A stretch of DNA of 64,000 bases, from assembly GCF_030815415.1 (NCBI RefSeq), contig NZ_JAUSWW010000001.1, positions 5,146,001 through 5,210,000 on the forward strand, in the 5' to 3' direction. The stretch's first letter is position 1, and the number at the start of each line of letters is the position of its first letter. The position numbers and the translations under genes were made by a program. The stretch comes from Streptomyces canus. Lineage in GTDB: Bacteria > Actinomycetota > Actinomycetes > Streptomycetales > Streptomycetaceae. Positions 1 through 7,344 of the stretch are shown in pieces. The notes below the pieces were generated by a model that saw only the letters and a program-made list of their open reading frames with translations, was not told the DNA's origin and ran no database searches.

Positions 1-1143
1 CTCCCGGTCCTGCGCCGACACCTCGAAGAGGCCCCGCGGATCGGACGGTGCCGCGTAGGCGGGTGCCGCCTCGGTCGTGCCGTCGATCCGCACCCGCAGT
101 GTCACGCCGAACGGCTTGTCGCCGTACTTCTCGGCCATCGCCGACGAGAGATGGAGGGCGAGGTAGTACGAACCGGCGAACCGCATCGCTCTGACCTGGC
201 GGGAGGAGTCGTAGCGGTTGGTGTAGTCGACCGGCGCCAAGGGGTCGAGGGAGTCCGTCTTCTGGGTGCCGTTGTAGCCGATGGCCACGTCGTCGACGGG
301 CATGCGTGCCGGGTTGTACAGCGACGTGATGAGCGCGCCGGCCACATAACGGCCGCGAGTCGTGCTGCCCAGTTCGGCGGTGACGTGGAGCTGCTGCCCC
401 CAGTCGACCGGCACTTTGTAGAAGAGCGTCTGCCCGGGCGCCACATCGGCGCTCCAGACCCCCTCCTTCACCGGCACGGCCTCGTCGAAGCCCGCGCCGC
501 CCGGACGTCGTACGGCCTGGTCCGTCGGAGGCTGTGGGGGCGTGGAGTTCCAGCTCTGCGGCGCCTTCGTCGCCTCGGCCCGGTCCAGGTGCGACTCCGA
601 CACCGGAGCGAGCTCCAGCTCCCATTCGCCGGGCGATACGTCCGTGCCGTCGATGCGCTCCACGCGCACGTAGTACAGACCGCTGCCCTTGCACAGGGCG
701 CGATGGGAGAAGGCCTCTCTCGCTCCCCAGGCGACGATCGGCCGCGGACTGCGGCTCGCTCCGAAGTAGGCGCTCTCGAAGGAACAGGAGCGGCTGTCGG
801 CGTCCTGCAGGTACACCCTGATGCCGCCGCCGGTGGAGACCGTCGTGCCCGCGCGCGGGACGGCCGTGACGGAGACGTACGTGTCCGACGTCTTGTCGAG
901 TACGAGGCGGTAGTAGAGCTTGCCGCTCGCGGGGAGGGTGCTCCGGTACGTCTCGCCGATGTCGAGGGACTCGGCGTCCGAGGTGGTCGCGGCGCCGGTG
1001 ACCTGCCGGGCGTCGGGGGCGAACGCGTACGAGGGGCTGGGTGTGCTCGCCGCGAGGGCCGTCTGTCCCGGCAGCAGGGCGGCCAGGGCCATTCCCACGA
1101 CGGCCGCGCACACGCCGCGCCACCGCACCGTACGCCGCCCCAT
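1..1143 (-). CDS. secreted protein with two PPC-like domains (partial, runs off left edge)
   Basis: The reverse-strand frame stays open from an ATG at 1143 to the window edge, so the C-terminus is missing. The start MGRRTVRWRG, followed by a hydrophobic stretch and an ALAAS-type cleavage site around residue 32, reads as a Sec signal peptide. Two regions share the pattern G-x-T-x-x-Y-x-x-x-x-P...G-K-L-Y-Y and G-Q-T-L-F-Y-K-V-P, which resembles bacterial pre-peptidase C-terminal (PPC-like) beta-sandwich modules found in exported actinobacterial proteins. It probably acts outside the cell or anchored at the membrane. The function is unknown, and the missing C-terminus would show whether a VWA domain, a membrane anchor or a protease domain is present. 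Confidence 0.75.
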   Translation of the reverse strand, partial: MGRRTVRWRGVCAAVVGMALAALLPGQTALAASTPSPSYAFAPDARQVTGAATTSDAESLDIGETYRSTLPASGKLYYRLVLDKTSDTYVSVTAVPRAGTTVSTGGGIRVYLQDADSRSCSFESAYFGASRSPRPIVAWGAREAFSHRALCKGSGLYYVRVERIDGTDVSPGEWELELAPVSESHLDRAEATKAPQSWNSTPPQPPTDQAVRRPGGAGFDEAVPVKEGVWSADVAPGQTLFYKVPVDWGQQLHVTAELGSTTRGRYVAGALITSLYNPARMPVDDVAIGYNGTQKTDSLDPLAPVDYTNRYDSSRQVRAMRFAGSYYLALHLSSAMAEKYGDKPFGVTLRVRIDGTTEAAPAYAAPSDPRGLFEVSAQDRE

Positions 1144-1260
1144 CACGCGCCACCCCTCGCCGTCGCCTGATCGTGGCTCATCCTGCCCGGCTGCGTCTCG
1201 CGCAACACAAAACCCCGACCGCGAGGCGGCCGGGGTCTGTTCAGAACCGAATGTCGGTAC

Positions 1261-1389
1261 TCACGAACCCGTGGGCACGGAGTCGGTCGCCTCCGTCCAC
1301 AGATCCTGCTCGGCGCGATCCGCCTGGATCTGGCGGTACACGAGGAGCCCGCCGATGGCGGCCAGTGCGACCAGGAGAAGCTTCTTCAC
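1261..1389 (-). CDS. DLW-39 family small membrane protein
   Basis: This 42-residue protein starts at a GTG (VKKLLLVALAAIGGLLVYRQ) with a GAGG ribosome site just upstream. It has one N-terminal membrane helix (about residues 3-18) and an acidic tail containing the AEQDLW motif that names the actinobacterial DLW-39 family, a short protein usually encoded near gyrA and the Ile/Ala tRNAs. No function is established. A longer in-frame start at 1443 exists, but the GTG at 1389 gives the family length and has the better ribosome site. Confidence 0.8.
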   Translation of the reverse strand: MKKLLLVALAAIGGLLVYRQIQADRAEQDLWTEATDSVPTGS

Positions 1390-1727
1390 CGTGCGACCTC
1401 GTCTTTCCTTGACGTAGGGGACCTCTGGCGCCCGACTATACACACCGACCGATACCGATCGGTGACCTGCGTCAGCTCCTCAACTTCCGCCCTGGACACC
1501 GCAGTAGAAGCGGATGACGCCACTCCGATCGGAGGGTGATCACACCTCCACGGACGGTCACTTTGAGCCTTCTCCTCCAGTTTCTTCCACTTTTCAGGCT
1601 TCTTGCACCCATTCGAGTGGTGTTCATCTGAACATCGACGCGCCACGGGCGTCGGTCCATGATTTCGCCGCCCCCATACACATCATGAGGAAAGTACGCA
1701 AATCGCCCAACCCGAAAGTGAGGGGCC
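1390..1727. other. intergenic region between divergent genes
   Basis: About 340 bp separate the DLW-39 gene (leftward) from the DUF6344-like gene (rightward). An imperfect dyad built on CACCGAC...GTCGGTG-like arms, with a perfect ACCGATCGGT core at 1454-1463, could be a regulator site for the leftward promoter. I see no convincing extra gene; the open frames here lack ribosome sites and coding-type third positions. No tRNA-Ala was found. Confidence 0.4.
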
Positions 1728-2072
1728 ATGGCCCAGAACAAGGTCATGAACCTGTGGACCGCCATCGTCACCGCCCTCCTGGCGCTGTGCACGACGCTCG
1801 GACTCATCACCACGACCGCCGCCGCGGCAGTACCGCAGACCGAGCCGACCCGCAACAGCAGCACCGAGGCCAAGACACCGGCGCCGTCCCTCTGGCCCTG
1901 GTCCGCCACCAGGGCCCTGCCCCCCACGATGAAGCAGCGCATCCGAGCCGAGGCCCACGGAAAGACCCCCAGCTGCCGTCACCGCCCGCCCGCGGACACG
2001 GAGGACGCCGACAGGGCCACGCCCCCCTGCGACGACTCGGCCGCCGAGCCGGCCGCGCCCCTCCAGCGCTGA
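1728..2072 (+). CDS. small secreted protein, DUF6344-like
   Basis: This 114-residue protein starts at an ATG preceded by AGGGG. Residues 1-34 form a signal-peptide-like segment (MAQNKVMNLWTAIVTALLAL, then LGLITTTAAAAVP). The rest is Thr/Pro/Ala-rich, hydrophilic and probably exported, with a few Cys residues near the end. The N-terminus matches what I remember of the Streptomyces DUF6344 family. Its place beside the gyrase/tRNA-Ile locus fits a conserved core neighbour. A strong terminator follows at 2143-2168. Function unknown. Confidence 0.6.
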   Translation: MAQNKVMNLWTAIVTALLALCTTLGLITTTAAAAVPQTEPTRNSSTEAKTPAPSLWPWSATRALPPTMKQRIRAEAHGKTPSCRHRPPADTEDADRATPPCDDSAAEPAAPLQR

Positions 2073-2142
2073 CGGCGCCGTCCCTTCCCCGATGTAACGG
2101 CGAACTTGCGTACCCGCCCGCTGCATAGACGTACAGGCGAAA

Positions 2143-2168
2143 CCCCCCGGTCTCCATCGACCGGGGGG
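2143..2168. terminator. intrinsic terminator hairpin
   Basis: CCCCCCGGT at 2143-2151 pairs with ACCGGGGGG at 2160-2168 across an 8-nt loop. It lies downstream of the DUF6344-like gene. Confidence 0.7.
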
Positions 2169-2198
2169 TCATCGTGCTGCTGCTGCCAAAACGAAGAA

Positions 2199-2226
2199 CG
2201 GGTGCCTCCCACTGGGGAGACACCCG
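2199..2226. terminator. hairpin, likely original tRNA-Ile terminator displaced by the element
   Basis: CGGGTGCCTCCC (2199-2210) pairs with GGGAGACACCCG (2215-2226) with one mismatch and a 4-nt loop. It sits just outside attL. Before the AICE inserted, this would have lain directly downstream of the tRNA-Ile gene. Confidence 0.55.
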
Positions 2227-2244
2227 ACTTCTCGATCTTTGCCT

Positions 2245-2288
2245 GTGGGGCTAACAGGATTTGAACCTGTGGCCTCATCCTTATCAGG
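2245..2288. repeat. attL (44-bp partial tRNA-Ile 3' end)
   Basis: The sequence is identical to 11306-11349 and covers the T-arm, variable loop and part of the anticodon arm of tRNA-Ile. It is not a functional tRNA here because the 5' half is missing; sequence diverges after ...TTATCAGG. Confidence 0.93.
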
Positions 2289-2385
2289 TCGATCATTAGG
2301 GTCTATGGGCCTCGGTCAATCCTCTTCAGGCTCCGGTTGGCCGTCCGCCGGCATTCACCGCTGACCGCTGCTGTTCGCCCTTGTT

Positions 2386-2406
2386 GGTGTCAGCCGCTGG
2401 TGTCAG
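2386..2406. promoter_or_regulatory. candidate integrase arm-type site, left end
   Basis: GGTGTCAG occurs twice, 13 bp apart (2386-2393 and 2399-2406), in the arrangement TGTCAGCCG-nnn-TGTCA. A close match in the same orientation lies inside the right end at 11247-11266. Paired direct motifs inside both ends of an integrating element are typical of integrase arm-binding sites; the function is inferred. Confidence 0.4.
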
Positions 2407-2535
2407 TGATGAGTGGCGCCCTTGACAAACTCAACTCAGCATACTAACGGCCCACTTCCTTAACGCAAGCTGGTGCCTGGCACTATCCGCGTCAGGCACA
2501 GTCTCGCCAAGGCAGCTCACCTTCAACTGCCTTCC

Positions 2536-2949
2536 TCAGCAGTTGGTACCGCCGACCCATTTATGGGAAGCCAGGTAGTGCGTGCCGGAAATGTTCTTCT
2601 TCTCGCCCTTGGAGACGCAGCCCACCTTGTCTGAGCCGTGTTGCCCGGCCTGGTCGTAGTAGAGCACGTCCATGCCGCTCGTCCCGTTGTTGAAAACGGA
2701 ACCGGCCGAGTCGTAGTGGGCCCATGAGCAGACACCCGGGCTAACCCGCCAAATGGCGTCACTTCCCTCCCATGAACACTTCTCCCCGTAGCCATTGGCC
2801 ATCGAGTAGAAGCAGACGTACCCCGTGTCGCACTCGTACCTGGGCCTGTCTTCTGCCTGCGCTGGAGCGGTGCCGGCGCTCAGGCCTGCCATCACAACGG
2901 CGCCTGCAAACAGGCCCGCCTTGGCACGGACAGCACGAATTCTCTTCAT
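2536..2949 (-). CDS. secreted peptidase-inhibitor family I36-like protein
   Basis: The 137-residue precursor has a signal peptide (MKRIRAVRAK..., cleavage probably after AQA near residue 32). The mature domain has six cysteines, in YECDTGYVCFY, EKCSW, GVCSW, VGC and the terminal TNC. The core C-x-x-G-x-x-C-x-[FY] followed by an aromatic-rich beta-structure resembles the I36/SMPI-type metalloprotease inhibitors and related actinobacterial secreted proteins. It lies inside the AICE between attL and the repressor gene, in the accessory position, so it is most likely cargo rather than a transfer function. It could equally be a structural or competition protein; inhibitory activity is not shown by sequence. 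Confidence 0.75.
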   Translation of the reverse strand: MKRIRAVRAKAGLFAGAVVMAGLSAGTAPAQAEDRPRYECDTGYVCFYSMANGYGEKCSWEGSDAIWRVSPGVCSWAHYDSAGSVFNNGTSGMDVLYYDQAGQHGSDKVGCVSKGEKKNISGTHYLASHKWVGGTNC

Positions 2950-3192
2950 ACTTCATCCCCCACGGATCACATGGCGTGCTCGCCATAGAGCCTGATCAGC
3001 TATCGCCGGTCAGAGCCACCACCGTAGGAACTCGTGCCCTCCACGGCTACCTATAACTATTTAGGGTGGTGCGTGAGGTGAGACGCGACAAGACGGCACG
3101 GCGCTCTCCGCTCGCCGCCGTCCTCTGGGGCCGCCTCAACACCCGCTGAACTCCGGCCAGACACCCCGCCGCCTTAACCCACCACTCTCCCC

Positions 3193-3344
3193 AGCTCCCA
3201 TCCCGTCCGCCGTCGACCCACACGCCGTGGAGCGGGCGTGGTTCCTGGCGTCCAGGTGGAGCGCGCCACTGTACGAACGACCTGGACGCCAGGGGCCGCG
3301 TCTGCTCGGCTCTGCCTGGGTCGGCGGTGGACGGGATGGGAGCT
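3193..3344. repeat. long interrupted inverted repeat (potential structured RNA or ssDNA origin)
   Basis: Outer arms 3193-3220 and 3317-3344 match at 26 of 28 positions. Inner arms 3244-3257 and 3280-3293 match 14 of 14 around a 22-nt loop. The connecting segments are both exactly 23 nt, so the whole folds as one 65-nt-arm hairpin. Most differences between the arms are transitions that leave G-T (G-U) wobble pairs when the + strand folds. Confidence 0.8.
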
Positions 3345-3504
3345 CCCACGCACGCCACTACGGGCCCGCAGTCGGGAACGGCGCCCCCTCCATCCCGGTG
3401 CCGGCCGATCCCCCGCCGGAGGCATTGTCTTGACCGCAGGCCGCTCTATGCGGTGATCGCCTCATGGCCACTGGCCCTATCCACATGTGGGCGCGCGTCG
3501 GCGC

Positions 3505-3598
3505 AGCGCGGGCGGAGCGGGCCGAAGGCAGGAGCGTCGCCCGGAGCGGAGCCGGGAAGCGCGCCCGGCGGAGCGGAGCGCAGCCGGGGCTTGATGAG
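3505..3598. repeat. degenerate purine-rich GGAGCGGAGC tract
   Basis: Units such as GGCGGAGCGG, CCCGGAGCGGAGCC and GGCGGAGCGGAGCG recur within about 90 bp, separated by short CG-rich spacers able to pair locally. No coding function was seen. It could be part of a replication or transfer locus, or simple low-complexity DNA. Confidence 0.35.
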
Positions 3599-3628
3599 GT
3601 AGAGAAACCTGTAACAGCTCGTGCTGGC

Positions 3629-4387
3629 CTACGCGTCGAAGTCGTATTCCAGGATGTAGGAGGCGGCATCGAGCGTCATTTCGTTGATCTCGACGGGGCG
3701 CCCTTCGTCCGCGAACGCGGTCCGGCAAATGAGGATGACCGGCGTACCCGCGGAGATGCTCAACTGTTCCGCCTCATGCTTCGTGGGCATGCGCGAGCGG
3801 ATCTCCTCGCGGAAGTGCACTGGCTTGTACCCGAGTTCGGCAAGACGGGCATAGGTCCCGCCCGGCCCCGTGTCGGCTTGAGTGATCGCTGACCCCGCCA
3901 CCATCGACGTGGGGAGATAGCTCGTCGCGAGAAGAACGGGCTTCTCATCCAGGACGAACCGCCGCCGCCTCACGCACACGGTGTCCTCGCCACCCAGGTC
4001 CAGGACCTGCCCGATGTGTTCCGGTGCGGCCTCTTCGGACACCGTCACCTGATCCACCACGAGTGCGCGGTTCTCGATGTCGGCAGACCAGATAGACCGG
4101 CCGCTACCCCACTGTTCCTGCGCGAGCCGCTTGATGCCTTGGCGCCTAAGGGGACGAAAAGATCGTACGAAGACCCCAGCACCCTTGCGGGACTCGGCGA
4201 TGCCCTCGTCCTTGAGCACACTCAAGGCCTGACGAGCCGTCATGCGGGCCACGCCGTGGGTGGCCATGAGGTCGTTCTCTCCCGGAAGCCGATCACCGGG
4301 ACCGTACTCGCCCGACCGGATCGCCTCGCGTAGAGAGTCCGCAATCCGCTGGTACTTCGGCCGACGGTCGTCGTCGGTGGTGGTCAT
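3629..4387 (-). CDS. GntR/HutC-family repressor (KorSA-type)
   Basis: This 252-residue regulator has an N-terminal winged helix (about residues 10-75, with PKYQRIADSLREAIRSGEY and the MTARQALSVL recognition region). The C-terminal part is UTRA-like (about residues 95-245), ending in the ...ILEYDFDA typical of HutC-type ligand domains. It is divergent from the tra/spd operon. Four copies of a TCTCTAGACA-type motif lie in the 157-bp gap between them, one 20 bp upstream of its own start codon, which suggests that it represses both itself and the transfer operon, as KorSA does in pSAM2. The ligand is unknown. It is full length, with a plausible ATG start. Confidence 0.88.
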   Translation of the reverse strand: MTTTDDDRRPKYQRIADSLREAIRSGEYGPGDRLPGENDLMATHGVARMTARQALSVLKDEGIAESRKGAGVFVRSFRPLRRQGIKRLAQEQWGSGRSIWSADIENRALVVDQVTVSEEAAPEHIGQVLDLGGEDTVCVRRRRFVLDEKPVLLATSYLPTSMVAGSAITQADTGPGGTYARLAELGYKPVHFREEIRSRMPTKHEAEQLSISAGTPVILICRTAFADEGRPVEINEMTLDAASYILEYDFDA

Positions 4388-4405
4388 TCGGGAGCCCTCC
4401 CTTCT

Positions 4406-4536
4406 TCTCTAGACAGCCTAGGCCATGCATGCCATGCCCGACCTGTCGTGTAGCCACGATCCCGCTCCCTCAACATCTCTAGACAGATTCTCTTGACGTC
4501 TCTAGAGACGTGTGCCCTACTGGAGATGTCTAGAGA
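4406..4536. promoter_or_regulatory. operator cluster and divergent promoter of the AICE transfer operon
   Basis: TCTCTAGACA occurs at 4406-4415 and 4476-4485 and inverted at 4527-4536. A perfect palindrome CGTCTCTAGAGACG with the same core lies at 4497-4510. A candidate rightward promoter, TTGACG (4493-4498) with CCTACT (4517-4522), overlaps the last two sites. The arrangement fits a GntR-type repressor acting on both directions; the binding itself is inferred. Confidence 0.7.
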
Positions 4537-4577
4537 GGTTGCGAATGGATGGCCTCCAAGAACTGAGGGATGTGCTC

Positions 4578-4904
4578 ATGCCGTCGTTCAAGATCGACAC
4601 TTCGACTGCGTTGGTGTTCGTGGCGACTGCGCCGGAACCCAAGGTGAAGAACTTCCAGACCGGCGAGCGGGCCGTGAACCAGGAGGGCAAGCCCATGTCG
4701 ACCGTGGGCCTGCTGGTCTCGGACGAGGGGGAGGGCAACCTCCTCAAGGTCTCGATCCCGGAGAACGGCTACCCGGAGGCCCTGGCCCCGGGCATGCCGG
4801 TCAAGGTCATCGGCCTGAAGGCTCGGGACTGGGAGAACGTGATCAAGGGAGAGAAGCGCTCGGGTATCTCGTTCAGTGCCGTCGCGATCACCCCGGCGGC
4901 CTGA
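4578..4904 (+). CDS. conserved AICE protein at head of transfer operon, unknown function
   Basis: The 108-residue protein begins MPSFKIDTSTALVFVAT and is followed directly by the FtsK-like gene. It has no signal peptide or membrane helix. Alternating hydrophobic and polar segments (KVKNFQTGERAV, GLLVSDEGEGNLLKVSIP, PVKVIGLKARDWE) suggest a compact beta-rich, possibly OB-like, fold. Related proteins sit in the same place in other Streptomyces integrative elements. I chose the ATG at 4578, with GAGGGA 7 nt upstream; an in-frame ATG at 4545 would add 11 residues and overlaps the operator zone. No function can be given. Confidence 0.75.
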   Translation: MPSFKIDTSTALVFVATAPEPKVKNFQTGERAVNQEGKPMSTVGLLVSDEGEGNLLKVSIPENGYPEALAPGMPVKVIGLKARDWENVIKGEKRSGISFSAVAITPAA

Positions 4905-4906
4905 TC

Positions 4907-6226
4907 ATGGCCGACCTGACGATGTGGCTGGAGGCCACGGCAGCTGTAGCGGGGGCCGGTGGCCTCGGTTATGCGAAGTACCGTGCGCCGCGCGTGTACT
5001 GGTCGCTGGTCGGCCTGCCCGCGACGTGGGGCCGGTTCACGTTCTCCTACCGCTCGACGATGGACGTGTGCGGTCTGACGGTGCAGCCGTCCGGCCTGCG
5101 GGCGTTCATGGCGCGCAACGTGGCCCGTCGTGAGGTGCAGCCGGTAGCGCCGAAGATCCGCCGGGTGCGGGGTACCTCGACCGGGCTTCGGGTGACGCTT
5201 CGTCTTCCGGCCGGTCTGGAGCCTGCCGACGTGATCGCTTCGACGGAGCGGTTGAGGCATGCCTGGGGTGTGCACGCGATACGGGTCGTGGTGACCAAGC
5301 CGGGGTTCGTGGAACTGCGGATGACCGGCTACGACGTGCTGCGTCGGGTGCGGATGCCGCGCAAGGCACAGCCGCATGGGATGGCCGTGCCGGTCGCGCT
5401 TCGCGATGACGGGACCGCGTTCGAGCGGGACTACCTCAAGGCCCCGATGGGGCTCACGCTGGGTGCGAACAGCTCCGGCAAGTCCATGTATCAGCGCAAC
5501 CTGATCAAGGGGCTGGCTCAGCTGCCGGTCGCGCTGGTGGGGATGGACTGCAAGCGCGGGGTGGAACAGTCTGCGTTCGCGCCGCGGCTGTCGGCCCTGG
5601 CGACGACCCCGGACGATGCCGCTTCGCTGGCCGATGTGCTGGTCACGGAGATGGAAGACCGCTTCGACCTGCTGCACCTGTACGGCGCCTCGGACATCTG
5701 GGAACTCCCCGAGGACCTGCGTCCGGCCCCGGTCGTGGTGCTGGTGGATGAGATCGCCGAACTGTTCCTGATCTCCCGTAAGGAGGATGAGGAGCGGCGC
5801 ACGCGGATCGTCACGGCGTTGATCCGGCTGGCGCAGATGGCCCGTGCGGTCGGCATCTACCTGGAGATCTGCGGTCAGCGCTTCGGCTCCGACCTGGGCA
5901 AGGGCGCCACCATGCTCCGTGCCCAGCTCACCGGCCGGGTGGTGCACCGGGTCAACGACAAGGAAACCGCCGAGATGGGGCTGAAGGATGTAGCCCCGAC
6001 CGCTGTTCCGGCCGCGTGTGTGATCCCTGCGAACCGGCCCGGTACGGCCGTGGCTACCGATGCGGGCGGCGGCTGGTGCCGGATCCGCACCCCGCAGGTC
6101 TCCCGTGAAGAAGTCGCCGAGGTCTGCCGGGACTTCGAGCATCTGGTCCCGGATCTGCCGTTCCTCGCGCCGTTCCGGCCCCGCGTTTCCGCTTCGCCTG
6201 CTGCCGCTCCGTCGCTGGTCAAGTGA
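4907..6226 (+). CDS. traSA: FtsK/SpoIIIE-type DNA transfer ATPase (TraSA-like)
   Basis: This 439-residue protein has a short hydrophobic N-terminus (residues 5-22). The translocase domain carries the Walker A motif GANSSGKS at about residues 186-193 and the Walker B motif VVVLVDEIAEL at about 275-285. A basic C-terminal part may recognise DNA. In pSAM2 and relatives a single protein of this type pumps double-stranded plasmid DNA between mycelia. It starts at the ATG 2 nt after the previous stop, so the two are probably translationally coupled, and it overlaps none of the following genes. It is a little longer than a bare FtsK motor and lacks the four-helix anchor of cellular FtsK. Confidence 0.92.
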   Translation: MADLTMWLEATAAVAGAGGLGYAKYRAPRVYWSLVGLPATWGRFTFSYRSTMDVCGLTVQPSGLRAFMARNVARREVQPVAPKIRRVRGTSTGLRVTLRLPAGLEPADVIASTERLRHAWGVHAIRVVVTKPGFVELRMTGYDVLRRVRMPRKAQPHGMAVPVALRDDGTAFERDYLKAPMGLTLGANSSGKSMYQRNLIKGLAQLPVALVGMDCKRGVEQSAFAPRLSALATTPDDAASLADVLVTEMEDRFDLLHLYGASDIWELPEDLRPAPVVVLVDEIAELFLISRKEDEERRTRIVTALIRLAQMARAVGIYLEICGQRFGSDLGKGATMLRAQLTGRVVHRVNDKETAEMGLKDVAPTAVPAACVIPANRPGTAVATDAGGGWCRIRTPQVSREEVAEVCRDFEHLVPDLPFLAPFRPRVSASPAAAPSLVK

Positions 6227-6231
6227 TCGCC

Positions 6232-6399
6232 ATGGGTGCATCCAAGACCCCCGCGACCGCCGGACCGGCGAAGTGCCCGACCTGCAAGGGCTCCGGCGAG
6301 GTCTCCCGCGCCGTCTATGTCGGCCGCAAGCGCCGCGCGGTCGGACAGCAGACCGGTATCTGCCTGACCTGCCTCGGCTCCGGCGAAGCCACCGACTGA
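6232..6399 (+). CDS. small zinc-finger-like protein with two CxxCxGxG motifs
   Basis: The 55-residue protein starts at an ATG 5 nt after the transfer ATPase stop. It contains CPTCKGSGE (about residues 15-23) and CLTCLGSGE (about 44-52). These are two halves of a DnaJ-type zinc-binding module separated by a basic loop (GRKRRA). Such small proteins are common in AICE transfer operons. It may bind zinc and nucleic acid or a partner protein; the role is unknown. A second protein of similar design is encoded at 8322-8501. Confidence 0.8.
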   Translation: MGASKTPATAGPAKCPTCKGSGEVSRAVYVGRKRRAVGQQTGICLTCLGSGEATD

Positions 6400-6479
6400 A
6401 GCTCGCCGGGACCGGGCGGCCGGACATGGATGGCTCCCCGCCCGCCCCTGGCTCACCCCCTCGAAGGGAGGTACAGATC

Positions 6480-7139
6480 ATGAACCGCTCGCTTCGCCCA
6501 GACGCCGTCTTGATCCAGGCCGTCATCGCTGGCGCCCTGTCCTTCGCCCACCTGCACGACCTCGCATACGCGGCCGGACAGACGGGATGGAAGGCCTGGG
6601 CCTACCCGGTCTCGGTCGATCTCCTGCTGGTCGCCGCGTGGCGTCGGCTGCGCACCGCTCGCCGGGACCGCTCCGCCTGGACCTGGTTCGCGATCGCGCT
6701 GTGCGCCTCGCTCGGCGCCAACATCGCCACCGCCGGACTCCTCGACCTGGAGCACGTCCCTGCCTGGCTGCGGATTCTCGTGGCTGGCTGGCCTGCGCTT
6801 GCCTTCCTCGGCGGCACCCTCCTGGTCCACTCGCCCGCCGTGCCGGCCGTTTCCGCACAGCCCGTGGACATCCCGGCCGCGCCGGAAGTCGAGACGCACC
6901 GCGCCGACGCCCCCACCCCCGCGGCCGAGCCTGTGCCGGAACTGGCACCCGCAACAGCCCAGGCGCTCCCGGCCGATGTGCCCACGGTTCCGGCCGCGCT
7001 GCTGGATCACGCACGGAAGATCGCCGACGCACACCGCGCTTCCACTGGCTCCCCGATGCCCGCTGACGCCCTGTCGGCCCGGCTCCAACTGCCCGCCCCC
7101 ATGGCCCATGCGATCACCGCACAACTCCAACTCACCTGA
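6480..7139 (+). CDS. SpdB-like DUF2637 membrane protein
   Basis: This 219-residue protein has a strong GGGAGGT ribosome site 8 nt before the ATG. Residues about 8-110 carry hydrophobic helices, including AVIAGALSFAHLHDLAYAAG and WAYPVSVDLLLVAAWRRL, the pattern of the DUF2637 family annotated as SpdB in mobile elements. A long Pro/Ala-rich linker follows, then a helical tail (DHARKIADAHRASTGSPMPADALSARLQ) resembling a small DNA-binding or winged-helix region. In pSAM2-like elements Spd proteins help intramycelial plasmid spread. It probably acts at the membrane with the FtsK-like pump. Confidence 0.82.
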   Translation: MNRSLRPDAVLIQAVIAGALSFAHLHDLAYAAGQTGWKAWAYPVSVDLLLVAAWRRLRTARRDRSAWTWFAIALCASLGANIATAGLLDLEHVPAWLRILVAGWPALAFLGGTLLVHSPAVPAVSAQPVDIPAAPEVETHRADAPTPAAEPVPELAPATAQALPADVPTVPAALLDHARKIADAHRASTGSPMPADALSARLQLPAPMAHAITAQLQLT

Positions 7140-7151
7140 AAGGAAAAGAAG

Positions 7152-7340
7152 TTGGCCACCATGCAGCCCTTCGAGCGCCCCGAGGACTTCGTGAACGCGG
7201 CCCGCGAGATGGCCGATGCCGGACGCCCGGCCCTGGCCCGCCTGCTCGCCGAGGAAGCCGCCGACCGCACCCCGGACCCGAACACGGCTCAGCAGATCCT
7301 CGCCGAGTTCCCCGGCCGCAGCCTGCGACAGGAGGGCTGA
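7152..7340 (+). CDS. small hypothetical AICE protein
   Basis: The 62-residue acidic protein starts at TTG (MATMQPFERPEDFVNAARE) behind an AAAGGAAAAG ribosome site. It appears to be mostly alpha-helical (ADAGRPALARLLAEEAADRT, NTAQQILAEFPG), with no cysteines or membrane segment. It is followed 4 nt later by the next gene, so it lies within the spread operon. Unrecognised. An alternative ATG start is 3 codons downstream. Confidence 0.65.
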   Translation: MATMQPFERPEDFVNAAREMADAGRPALARLLAEEAADRTPDPNTAQQILAEFPGRSLRQEG

Positions 7341-7344
7341 CGCC

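Larger units (their letters stand above)
2073..2535. other. intergenic stretch holding terminators, attL and left end of the AICE
   Basis: No gene is supported here. In order it contains a terminator (2143-2168), a second hairpin that was probably the native terminator of tRNA-Ile (2199-2226), the attL repeat (2245-2288) and about 250 bp of element DNA. The element part has a tandem GGTGTCAG motif (2386-2406) that resembles an integrase arm site. Confidence 0.6.
2950..3628. other. 680-bp non-coding region of the AICE
   Basis: No open frame here has a credible start and family resemblance. The region contains a large two-step inverted repeat (3193-3344) and a purine-rich stretch with repeated GGAGCGGAGC-like units (about 3505-3598). 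In an element of this type such a region may hold a cis-acting locus, for example a transfer site or a single- or double-strand replication origin. That role is inferred from position and structure. Confidence 0.5.

Noticed and set aside
1443..2245. A tRNA-Ala next to tRNA-Ile, as in other actinobacteria
   Set aside because: No cloverleaf or Ala anticodon arm could be found in this stretch.
2245..2288. A second tRNA-Ile
   Set aside because: Only the 3' part is present; the 5' half and acceptor strand are absent, so it is attL.
4769..6526. Long reverse ORF opposite the FtsK-like gene
   Set aside because: No start signal and no recognised domain; the forward strand encodes a clear ATPase.
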